Positions 1 through 5,887 of a stretch of 7,323 nt of DNA are shown piece after piece. Every line of letters starts with the position of its first letter. Position 1 is the first letter of the stretch. The position numbers and the translations under genes were made by a program. Source of the DNA: Cloacibacterium sp964530915 (GTDB taxonomy: Bacteria; Bacteroidota; Bacteroidia; Flavobacteriales; Weeksellaceae); assembly GCA_964530915.1 (NCBI GenBank), contig CAZHCK010000104.1:1-7323 (forward strand), in the 5' to 3' direction. Under the pieces are notes generated by a model. It searched no databases, had not been told where the DNA came from, and saw nothing but the letters and a program-made list of their open reading frames with translations.

Positions 1-11
1 ATAAAGTTTGT

Positions 12-19
12 TATTTTTG
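12..19 (+). promoter_or_regulatory. Putative -7 box (TATTTTTG) of the glycosyltransferase gene
   Basis: TATTTTTG matches the Bacteroidota -7 consensus TAnnTTTG exactly and ends 15 nt before the ATG at 35. The -33 partner would fall before the window, so it cannot be tested. Two other genes here have the same box at nearly the same distance. In AT-rich DNA this motif also arises by chance. Confidence 0.4.
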
Positions 20-34
20 CAAAAAGCAAAAGAT

Positions 35-1705
35 ATGTCTGAAATCCTCAAAAATCCACATAAAAAATTTTATTTCTTTTTAATTCTCATCACTTTGGTA
101 AATCTTTTACAGGCATATTTTACCGAAATCACTTTAGACGAAGCCTATTATTACCAATATGCAAGAGATTTAGACTGGGGATATTATGACCATCCACCGA
201 TGGTAGCATTGGTGATTAAGATTTCTCAACTTTTTTTTAATGGAAATCTGGGAGTAAGATTTTTAACCGTTTTACTATTTTCTGGAAATTTATTCCTTAT
301 CTGGAAATACCTTTTGCCTCAAGACAAAGCCTCTTATGTAAATGAATTTATCATTCTATCACTAGGTTTAGTCATGATGAATGCTTATTCCTTCATCACC
401 ACACCTGATGTTCCTCTATTATTTTTTGGGACAATATTTTTTATTTTGTACCAAAGATTTACCGAAAAACAAAATTTATGGAACGCAGTTTTATTAGGAG
501 TTTCTGTAGCATTGCTATTTTATAGTAAATACCAAGCGGTTTTATTGGTATTTTTCGTGGTGATTTCTAACTTAAAAATGCTTACAAAACCTTACATTTA
601 TCTTGCAGGAATTGTAACTTCTCTATTGATGATTCCGCATTTAATGTGGCATATTCAGCATGATTTCCCTACATTTCAATATCATTTAGTAGACCGTTCA
701 GAAAAGTTTAAAATCAAATATTTCCTAGAATATCTACCGAATCAGTTTGCGGTTTTCAATCCGTTTATTTTAATTCCTTTTGTGATTTTACTTTTTAAAA
801 ATAAATACCAAAATCTTCAAGAAAAAGCCTATTATTTTGTAAGTGTAGGTTTCTTGGTTTTCTTTGCTATAACCAGTCTTAGAGGACATGTAGAACCACA
901 CTGGACGGTAATTGCCTCTATTCCTATGGTAATTTTATTTTTACAATTTATCAAAGAAAAACCATCTTGGCAAAAATATGTGCGCACTATCGTTTTTGGC
1001 TCATTGGTTTTGGTTTTCACTACCAGAGTTTTATTGCTCACAGATCTTTTACCAAAAAAACTAGAATTCACAGGTAAAGAACAGAAATACAAAGCTTTAG
1101 CTGAAAAAATAGGAAAAACTCCCGTTTTATTTACTGGTTCATTCCAATCGACTTCTTTGTACAACTATTTTACGGGAAATGAATCTTCTACTTTAGGTTC
1201 TTTAAATGTTAAAAAAACGCAATTTGACATTTGGCAAAGAGAACAAAACTATTTTGGAAAAAGAGTTTTTGTAGAAAAACCAGAATCTCCAAAAGCGATA
1301 AAATTATTAGATAAAGAACACATTAGCTTTAATGGTTTTTATGTAGAACATTTCCAAACGCCCAACCGATTAAAAATAGAATTTGAGCTTCCTTCCGAAC
1401 AACTCAAAAAAAATCAAGTTATTCCGATTACGATTTATAATCCTACTAAAAACGTGGTAAATTTCAATCATCCTGAAATTCCAGTGACCATTACTGCTGT
1501 ATTTTTGGCGCACAGAGAAACAACGGATATTCCTACAGAAATTGAAAAAATACCAACCGTTTTAAAACCTGGCGAAAGTTTCAAAACTCAGATTAAAATC
1601 AACACGCAAAACCTAAAAGCTGGCGATTACAATTTCGGCATTACCACCAATTGTATTTTGGGGAATGCTTATAATTCGAAATTTGTAAAAGCAACAGTGA
1701 ATTAA
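35..1705 (+). CDS. GT39/ArnT-like membrane glycosyltransferase with C-terminal beta-rich domain
   Basis: Probable polytopic inner-membrane glycosyltransferase of the PMT/ArnT clan (GT39-like), which moves sugars from polyprenyl-phosphate carriers onto envelope acceptors; the acceptor here is unknown. From the ATG it has 556 residues. After a first membrane segment (about 12-29) comes an acidic pair D35-E36, at the place where this clan has its catalytic Asp in the first outside loop. It is followed by YYDHPPMVAL (51-60), TPDVPL (123-128) and EPHW (287-290), all typical of ArnT-like proteins. Roughly ten hydrophobic segments reach to about 340. The rest is soluble and presumably periplasmic, ending in a beta-rich domain at about 447-556. 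The frame is open from a TTG at 8, but that start would overlap a promoter-like box at 12-19, so the ATG at 35 is preferred. The stop overlaps the hydrolase stop on the other strand. Family call is confident; substrate is not. Confidence 0.85.
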   Translation: MSEILKNPHKKFYFFLILITLVNLLQAYFTEITLDEAYYYQYARDLDWGYYDHPPMVALVIKISQLFFNGNLGVRFLTVLLFSGNLFLIWKYLLPQDKASYVNEFIILSLGLVMMNAYSFITTPDVPLLFFGTIFFILYQRFTEKQNLWNAVLLGVSVALLFYSKYQAVLLVFFVVISNLKMLTKPYIYLAGIVTSLLMIPHLMWHIQHDFPTFQYHLVDRSEKFKIKYFLEYLPNQFAVFNPFILIPFVILLFKNKYQNLQEKAYYFVSVGFLVFFAITSLRGHVEPHWTVIASIPMVILFLQFIKEKPSWQKYVRTIVFGSLVLVFTTRVLLLTDLLPKKLEFTGKEQKYKALAEKIGKTPVLFTGSFQSTSLYNYFTGNESSTLGSLNVKKTQFDIWQREQNYFGKRVFVEKPESPKAIKLLDKEHISFNGFYVEHFQTPNRLKIEFELPSEQLKKNQVIPITIYNPTKNVVNFNHPEIPVTITAVFLAHRETTDIPTEIEKIPTVLKPGESFKTQIKINTQNLKAGDYNFGITTNCILGNAYNSKFVKATVN

Positions 1706-2475
1706 GTTAAAAACTCTTTCACCGCTTGATTAAAATCTTTTGGGTTTTCGGCTTGAAGCCAGTGTCCTGCATTAGCAATAGAAACCAATTGATATTTCGG
1801 GAACTGTTGGCGCATCAATAATTCATCTTGCGGAAGAATATAATGAGATTTTACACCTGCTAAAAACAAAGTCTCGCCCTCGAATTTTCCAAATTTTATG
1901 GCATTGGCAACGAAATCATTGTATTTCTCTGCCAAAGTATTGATGTTAAAACGCCAATTGAGTTTTTTATCTTCTGTCCAGTACAAGTTTTTAGTCAAAA
2001 ACTGAATCACAAATTTCTCTGGAATGTACTGAGATAAAACATTTTCCACGTCTTGTCTTGATTTTACCTCATCGAAATTTACCGATTGAAGCGCTTTAAT
2101 AATCCCTTGATGATGTGGAGGATACGCTTTCGGAGCAATGTCTGCAACAATCAGTTTTTCTACTTTTTCGGGATAAGAAATCGCAAACGTCATCACTGCT
2201 TTTCCACCGAGAGAATGCCCAAGAAGATTGGCTTTTTCGATGCCATGAAAATTCATATAATTCAGAATATCATCTGCCAAAACTTGATGATTCATCTCGT
2301 CTGAATGAAAACTTTTCCCGTGGTTTCGTAAATCAATTAAGTGAGTAGGGAAAAACTCTCCGAATTCTTTCCCGAAACTTCCCCAATTATCTAGCATCCC
2401 GAAAAGTCCGTGAAAAACGAGCAATGGCGTTCCGGTTTTTTCCTGTCCGTATATTTTTGAGTGTAAAATTTGCAT
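1702..2475 (-). CDS. YbfF/ABHD11-type alpha/beta-fold hydrolase (esterase)
   Basis: Cytoplasmic alpha/beta hydrolase of 257 residues, close to the usual 255-260 of the YbfF esterase group, which cleaves short acyl esters and acyl-CoA; the natural substrate is uncertain. Oxyanion motif HGLFG is at 22-26, with DNW at 29-31. The nucleophile elbow GHSLGG has Ser88, then DIAP with Asp112, and AGHW with His238. The spacing Ser88-Asp112-His238 agrees with my memory of E. coli YbfF (Ser89, Asp113, His234), and Ser210 sits where YbfF has its extra active-site Ser206. There is no signal peptide. The ATG at 2475 is preceded by a run of A on the coding strand and no Shine-Dalgarno site. It lies 152 nt downstream of pdxJ on the same strand, separated by repeat-rich DNA, so co-transcription is possible but unproven. 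Its stop overlaps that of the convergent glycosyltransferase gene. Confidence 0.88.
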   Translation of the reverse strand: MQILHSKIYGQEKTGTPLLVFHGLFGMLDNWGSFGKEFGEFFPTHLIDLRNHGKSFHSDEMNHQVLADDILNYMNFHGIEKANLLGHSLGGKAVMTFAISYPEKVEKLIVADIAPKAYPPHHQGIIKALQSVNFDEVKSRQDVENVLSQYIPEKFVIQFLTKNLYWTEDKKLNWRFNINTLAEKYNDFVANAIKFGKFEGETLFLAGVKSHYILPQDELLMRQQFPKYQLVSIANAGHWLQAENPKDFNQAVKEFLT

Positions 2476-2487
2476 ATTTTTTTTTCA

Positions 2488-2590
2488 CGCAAAGTGCGCA
2501 GAATTTTTTATTTATTTCTAAAGCTCGCAAAGAAAAATCAATTTTTAGAATACAATTTTTCTCGCTGATTTTGCTGATTGAGCAGATTTA
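2488..2590. repeat. 9-nt-period intergenic repeat (CGCAAAG and GCTGATTNN units)
   Basis: Two related pieces lie between pdxJ and the hydrolase. CGCAAAG occurs at 2488-2494, followed 9 nt later by CGCAGA at 2497, and again at 2526-2532. At 2564-2590 there are three 9-nt units: GCTGATTTT, GCTGATTGA and GCAGATTTA. Arrays with these words recur, as I remember, in intergenic DNA of flavobacteria; that is recall, not a search. The gap (2476-2627) has no convincing reading frame. Confidence 0.6.
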
Positions 2591-2596
2591 AAATTT

Positions 2597-2624
2597 TCAA
2601 TTCTCAACTATCAACTTTCAATTG
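2597..2624. repeat. Four degenerate heptamers, consensus TCAAYTN
   Basis: Reading the + strand, TCAATTC, TCAACTA, TCAACTT and TCAATTG follow each other without gaps. The array ends 3 nt before the pdxJ stop codon at 2628-2630, so it forms the immediate 3' flank of pdxJ. The last unit is part of a palindrome TTCAATTGAA (2617-2626), too weak and lacking a U tract to be a convincing terminator. Confidence 0.6.
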
Positions 2625-2627
2625 AAT

Positions 2628-3347
2628 TTACCATTTCGCCAATCTCTTTAAATACGCTTGAATGGTGTTTTCTAAACCAAGATACAACGCTTCAGAAATG
2701 AGAGCATGACCAATAGAAACTTCCAATAAATTAGGAATATTATCGGCAAAATATTTTAGATTGTCAAGACTCAAATCGTGTCCTGCATTAATGCCTAAAC
2801 CATATTTTGTAGCTTCTACAGCGGTTTCATAATAAGGTTTTATGGCTGCTTCTTTATCAGTTTCGTAATTTTTGGCGTATGCTTCTGTATACAATTCTAT
2901 CCTATCAGTTCCAGTTTCTGCTGCAAATTTCACCATTTCTGGATTTGGATCAAGGAAAATAGAGGTTCTAATGCCTGCATTTTTAAATTCTGCAATCACA
3001 GATTTCAAAAAATCTAGATTTTTTTCGCAATCCCAACCTGCATTAGAAGTGATGGCATCATCTGCATCTGGAACCAAGGTAACTTGCTCTGGTTTCACTT
3101 CCAAAACCATATCAATAAACGGACGATGAGGATTTCCCTCGATATTAAATTCTGTATACACCAAAGGTTTCAAATCATACACATCTTTTCTGGTGATGTG
3201 TCTTTCGTCTGGTCTTGGGTGGATGGTTATTCCTTGTCCGCCAAATTCCTGAATTTTAATCGCTGCTTCGGTTACACTAGGAGTTTCTGCGCCTCTTGCA
3301 TTTCTGATGGTCGCTATTTTATTGATATTTACTGATAATTTTGTCAT
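2628..3347 (-). CDS. pdxJ: Pyridoxine 5'-phosphate synthase PdxJ
   Basis: Last step of the DXP-dependent vitamin B6 pathway: condenses 1-deoxy-D-xylulose 5-phosphate with 3-amino-2-oxopropyl phosphate to pyridoxine 5'-phosphate in the cytoplasm. The 239 residues match the family length (E. coli 243) and should fold as a single TIM barrel. Visible are VNINKIATIRNARG near the N-terminus, HPRPDERHI with His43, Arg45 and His50, Glu70 in FNIEG, and INAGH with His190. His43, Glu70 and His190 align with E. coli His45, Glu72 and His193. The C-terminal IGHALISEAL (212-221) belongs to the phosphate-binding end. The NK in NINKIA replaces the DH of E. coli NIDHIA; I recall NK as usual in Bacteroidota. 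It lies 87 nt after the channel gene on the same strand. Between them is a heptamer array that ends 5 nt before its ATG. Confidence 0.97.
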   Translation of the reverse strand: MTKLSVNINKIATIRNARGAETPSVTEAAIKIQEFGGQGITIHPRPDERHITRKDVYDLKPLVYTEFNIEGNPHRPFIDMVLEVKPEQVTLVPDADDAITSNAGWDCEKNLDFLKSVIAEFKNAGIRTSIFLDPNPEMVKFAAETGTDRIELYTEAYAKNYETDKEAAIKPYYETAVEATKYGLGINAGHDLSLDNLKYFADNIPNLLEVSIGHALISEALYLGLENTIQAYLKRLAKW

Positions 3348-3352
3348 TATTA

Positions 3353-3387
3353 TAGATTTTAGATTTTAGATTTTAGATTTTAGATTT
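3353..3387. repeat. Tandem heptamer, five perfect TAGATTT copies, in the pdxJ leader
   Basis: Five exact 7-nt units fill 35 nt just upstream of the pdxJ start (AAATCTA on the coding strand). On the coding strand the array lies between the ATG at 3347 and a weak promoter-like GAATTTTG (complement of 3391-3398). Copy-number change here would move the start codon relative to the promoter without touching the frame. Perfect identity of all units suggests recent expansion or slippage. Confidence 0.85.
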
Positions 3388-3434
3388 TGACAAAATTCGT
3401 CCCACTTCTATAATCCTATTTCTAAAATTTTATA

Positions 3435-4670
3435 TTATGCTTTACTTATTTGCATTATTTCAAGGTCAAATTCTTGTGCTGCGGTAAGAATATGGTCAAA
3501 AATATCAGCCTGAATTCTTTCATAATCTACCAATTCTGCTTTGTTGGCAAAACAATAAATTTCTAAAGGCATTCCTTGAGGTGAGATTTCTAACTGACGG
3601 ACCAAAACGATTTCGTCTTGATCTACTTTTGGATTATTTTTGAGGTAATTCAATACATAATTTCTAAAAAGTCCGATGTTCGTTAACTGTTGACCATTGA
3701 TAATTCTTTCAGCATGTGGAATATTCTTCTTGCTTTCTGCAATTTCGCGAAGTTTTCTATCCATATATTCAGAAATTAAGTTGATGTCTTTTACTTTTTC
3801 ATAAAATTCATCATCCACAAATTTGAAAGACTTGATATTAAAATAAATCGAACGCTTAATTCTTCGGCTGCTTCCTTCATACATTACTTGGTGATTTCTG
3901 ATTTCTGTAGAAAGCAAATCATAGGTAGGAATCGTGGAAATGGTTTTGTCAAAATTGACAATTTTTGTCGTTAATAAATTAATATCTTGAATATTTCCTT
4001 CAATATTATACTTCGGAATTCCAATCCAGTCACCAACTTTCATATTTTTAGAAGTAGACACGTGAACTCCTGTTACAAATCCTAAAATGGTATCTCTAAA
4101 CACCAATAGAATAACGGCTGTAATTGCACCTAAAAGTCCAATAATAGTACTTGCCTGAATTCCTAAAATGATAAAAATACCAATGATGGAAAAAATAACC
4201 ATTCCTAAAATTCTAGAAGTTCCTGCTATAGCTTTTATTGCAGTAATTCTATAAATATCTTCCTTATGGATGTAGTAAATTTCTAACGATTTAATCACTC
4301 TATATGCTAAAACCGCAAAAAACATGACTTGTCCAAAATACAAAAGTCTTTCAAAGTAAGTGAAACTTTTAGGATGACGCCAAAAGATATCTTCAATAAA
4401 AATAAGGGCAAAACCTAGAGCCACTATGTGTGAAACAGAATTCTGAACCCTCTCTTTATAAGCAAATTTCAAAAATTCATTTTTTGAAACTTTTACGACT
4501 ACTCTAGAGATTAAATTATTGAGAACTCTAAAAACAATGTCCACAACCAAAAAGAAAAACAGCAGCAAAATCATTTTAGAGAAAATTTGCCCTGGTAAAA
4601 TTAAATCATCTGTGAAGTTTTCTTTCACAAAAAAATGAATCTGTTCACTTAAATTTCTTAACAATCCCAT
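3435..4670 (-). CDS. YbdG-type mechanosensitive ion channel (MscS family)
   Basis: Inner-membrane channel of the MscS superfamily, opening under membrane tension to release solutes on hypo-osmotic shock. It resembles E. coli YbdG in length (411 residues here, about 415 there) and in motifs. Numbered from the ATG, hydrophobic segments are at about 31-51, 80-95, 107-127 and 151-171, followed by the Gly/Ala-rich pore helix GLLGAITAVILLVFRD (178-193). The beta domain follows with MKVGDWIGIPKY (210-221), TTIPTYDLLSTE-like residues around 246-256, and the basic SSRRIKRSI (267-275), close to the GGRRIKRSI of YbdG. A TTG at 4688 extends the frame by six residues, but it forms the end of a TATTTTTG promoter-like box, so the ATG at 4670 is preferred. 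Divergent from the DUF456 gene and first of three genes on this strand. Subfamily call is from motif memory. Confidence 0.9.
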   Translation of the reverse strand: MGLLRNLSEQIHFFVKENFTDDLILPGQIFSKMILLLFFFLVVDIVFRVLNNLISRVVVKVSKNEFLKFAYKERVQNSVSHIVALGFALIFIEDIFWRHPKSFTYFERLLYFGQVMFFAVLAYRVIKSLEIYYIHKEDIYRITAIKAIAGTSRILGMVIFSIIGIFIILGIQASTIIGLLGAITAVILLVFRDTILGFVTGVHVSTSKNMKVGDWIGIPKYNIEGNIQDINLLTTKIVNFDKTISTIPTYDLLSTEIRNHQVMYEGSSRRIKRSIYFNIKSFKFVDDEFYEKVKDINLISEYMDRKLREIAESKKNIPHAERIINGQQLTNIGLFRNYVLNYLKNNPKVDQDEIVLVRQLEISPQGMPLEIYCFANKAELVDYERIQADIFDHILTAAQEFDLEIMQISKA

Positions 4671-4685
4671 AAAGCTAAATTTACG

Positions 4686-4693
4686 CAAAAATA
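4686..4693 (-). promoter_or_regulatory. Putative -7 box (TATTTTTG) of the channel gene
   Basis: On the minus strand TATTTTTG matches TAnnTTTG and ends 15 nt before the ATG at 4670, the same distance as at the glycosyltransferase gene. I find no clear TTTG -33 element 17-23 nt upstream. It lies in the 83-nt divergent gap shared with the DUF456 gene. Confidence 0.4.
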
Positions 4694-4703
4694 AAAAATA
4701 TCA

Positions 4704-4733
4704 TTGGGAATTTGCTTTTATTTATTACTTTTA
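4704..4733 (+). promoter_or_regulatory. Weak promoter candidate for the DUF456/lipoprotein pair
   Basis: TTG at 4704-4706 and TACTTTTA at 4726-4733 are 19 nt apart, within the 17-23 nt seen in Bacteroidota promoters. The second box misses the final G of TAnnTTTG. It leaves a 20-nt stretch before the ATG at 4754. This rests on position and spacing more than on sequence. Confidence 0.25.
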
Positions 4734-4753
4734 ACCAAACTAATTAAGGATTT

Positions 4754-5239
4754 ATGGAGCAAAATATTATCACCATTGTCTCACTCATCATCATAGGAAT
4801 AGGAATTCTAGGAACTTTCTTGCCTGTTTTACCAGGATTAGCCGTGAGTTTTTTAGGATTAATTCTTTATAAATTCGCTGGGAATCCAGATTTTTCTATT
4901 TGGTATATTGTCATTTTTGGAATTTTAACGCTCATTTCATTGGTGCTTAATTACATTATTCCCATCAAAACCACCGAGAAATATGGTGGCAGCAATTATG
5001 GAAAATATGGTGGTTTCATCGGCACGATAGTTGGACTATTTTTTCCACCACTTGGTTTTTTAATTGGCATGTTATTAGGCGTTTTCTTAGGCGAACTTTT
5101 GCATGATAAAAACGACAAACAAAAAGCACTCAAAGCGACCAAAGGTGCTTTCATTGGCTTTATCTACGGAACAGGTTTTAATCTTATGGTAGGATTGGCA
5201 ATGTTTTTGGTAGTACTTATTAATATCTTCAATTCTTAA
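4754..5239 (+). CDS. DUF456 domain small membrane protein
   Basis: A 161-residue, strongly hydrophobic protein of the DUF456 family, whose function is not established. Membrane segments are likely at about 5-22, 26-41, 49-69, 86-113 (a Gly-rich hairpin) and 131-158. The family pattern is clear: GTFLPVLPGL (20-29), then KYGGSNYGKYGGFIGTIVGLFFPPLG with Gly every few residues, then LGVFLGELL (108-116) and a second Gly-rich stretch from 131. Gly-rich repeats of this sort favour tight helix packing. It starts 83 nt from the divergent channel gene and is followed after 4 nt by a lipoprotein gene, so the two are almost certainly one transcript. The ATG is the first in frame; no Shine-Dalgarno site is visible. 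Confidence 0.9.
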   Translation: MEQNIITIVSLIIIGIGILGTFLPVLPGLAVSFLGLILYKFAGNPDFSIWYIVIFGILTLISLVLNYIIPIKTTEKYGGSNYGKYGGFIGTIVGLFFPPLGFLIGMLLGVFLGELLHDKNDKQKALKATKGAFIGFIYGTGFNLMVGLAMFLVVLINIFNS

Positions 5240-5243
5240 AAAT

Positions 5244-5723
5244 ATGAACACTAAATTCTTAATATTAGCAGCAGCTACCTTTTTGGTAACTCAATGCACT
5301 TGCCAACAAAAATCTACAGAAATGAAAATGCCTGTAACCAGCTCTCAAGAAGTAAATTCTACCTATCCTACAGAAAAACCAGAATCTGGCGTTACTCGTT
5401 TGATAGAAAAACAGAATATCTTTTTAGAAAAAGAAAAAGTAAACATCACCTTCAATAAAGTGACCGAAGACAACAGATGTCCTATGAACGCTCGTTGTGT
5501 TTGGGCTGGTTATGCTTCTGCAGAGATAGAAGTGATGAGTGTGCATTCTAGACCTAGAAAATTCATCGTTTCTACTATAGATGATGCTGGAAAAAACCTT
5601 AAAAATTCTTTCGTTTTTAATGGTCACAAATACACGCTTGTTAATTTTTATCCCGCTAATTCTACAGACGTAACCTTTGAAAAACTGAAAGGAAAATACG
5701 TGGTAGATATTAAAGTAGAATAA
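5244..5723 (+). CDS. Small putative lipoprotein with CPxxxxCVWAG motif
   Basis: A 159-residue exported protein of unknown function. The N-terminus is a short basic-hydrophobic signal (MNTKFLILAAATFLVTQC) with Cys18 and Cys20 as candidate lipidation sites; Gln or Thr at -1 makes the lipobox imperfect. A Ser/Thr/Pro-rich linker (about 21-50) leads to a beta-rich domain. Its core has NRCPMNARCVWAGYA (77-91), with Cys79 and Cys85 six apart. I recall similar RCP...CxWAG motifs in small Bacteroidota and proteobacterial secreted proteins with no assigned role. A disulfide between the two Cys in the periplasm is plausible inference. The start lies 4 nt after the DUF456 stop, implying co-transcription and probably translational coupling. 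A structured repeat element begins directly after the stop. Confidence 0.8.
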   Translation: MNTKFLILAAATFLVTQCTCQQKSTEMKMPVTSSQEVNSTYPTEKPESGVTRLIEKQNIFLEKEKVNITFNKVTEDNRCPMNARCVWAGYASAEIEVMSVHSRPRKFIVSTIDDAGKNLKNSFVFNGHKYTLVNFYPANSTDVTFEKLKGKYVVDIKVE

Positions 5724-5724
5724 T

Positions 5725-5864
5725 TTTTGGGCGTGTCTTTTTCGCCAAAACTTTTGCCAACAACCGAAAAAAGACCGCGCTTTCCGTTACAATCTTTTTT
5801 GGGGTGGCTTCGTCAAGCTCAGCCACCCAAAAAAAGGATTTCCACTGCAATCGCTCACGCAAAA
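5725..5864. repeat. Structured intergenic repeat element (REP/MITE-like) between convergent genes
   Basis: The gap between the lipoprotein and ung stops is GC-richer than its surroundings and highly organised. GCGTG at 5731-5735 and CACGC at 5856-5860 form inverted ends with T- and A-rich flanks. A direct repeat, TTTCCGTTACAATC (5781-5794) and TTTCCACTGCAATC (5839-5852), differs at three of 14 positions and surrounds a central hairpin. I remember elements that start GGGCGTG and end CACGC with this internal layout as frequent in intergenic DNA of flavobacteria, but could not search. It encodes no credible protein and probably is a non-autonomous dispersed repeat. Confidence 0.7.
5802..5828. 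repeat. Central hairpin of the repeat element
   Basis: GGGTGGCT (5802-5809) and AGCCACCC (5821-5828) pair perfectly over 8 bp around an 11-nt loop. T6 before and A7 after can lengthen the stem past one G-A mismatch. On either strand the T run precedes the stem and the A run follows it, so it is not a standard intrinsic terminator, though it could slow polymerase or protect the 3' ends of the two convergent messages. Confidence 0.75.
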
Positions 5865-5887
5865 GAACGGTAAATCATAAAAATTCA

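Noticed and set aside
832..1164. Open frame of 110 codons on - inside the glycosyltransferase gene
   Set aside because: Antisense to a well-supported membrane protein gene, no recognisable domain, no promoter or start context.
2086..2348. Two overlapping + strand frames inside the hydrolase gene
   Set aside because: Both are antisense to catalytic motifs of the hydrolase and have no family features.
3353..3387. Tandem heptamers as a CRISPR array
   Set aside because: The 7-nt units are contiguous without spacers and no cas gene is near.
3348..3434. Riboswitch or other structured leader before pdxJ
   Set aside because: The 87-nt gap is AT-rich and mostly the heptamer array; no stable paired structure or known aptamer core is visible.
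4671..4688. TTG start giving the channel six more residues
   Set aside because: The TTG is the end of a TATTTTTG promoter-like box, and a normal ATG with better context follows at 4670.
5802..5828. Hairpin as a bidirectional intrinsic terminator
   Set aside because: On each strand the T run comes before the stem and an A run follows, so neither transcript has the needed U tract after the hairpin. Kept as a repeat-element hairpin only.
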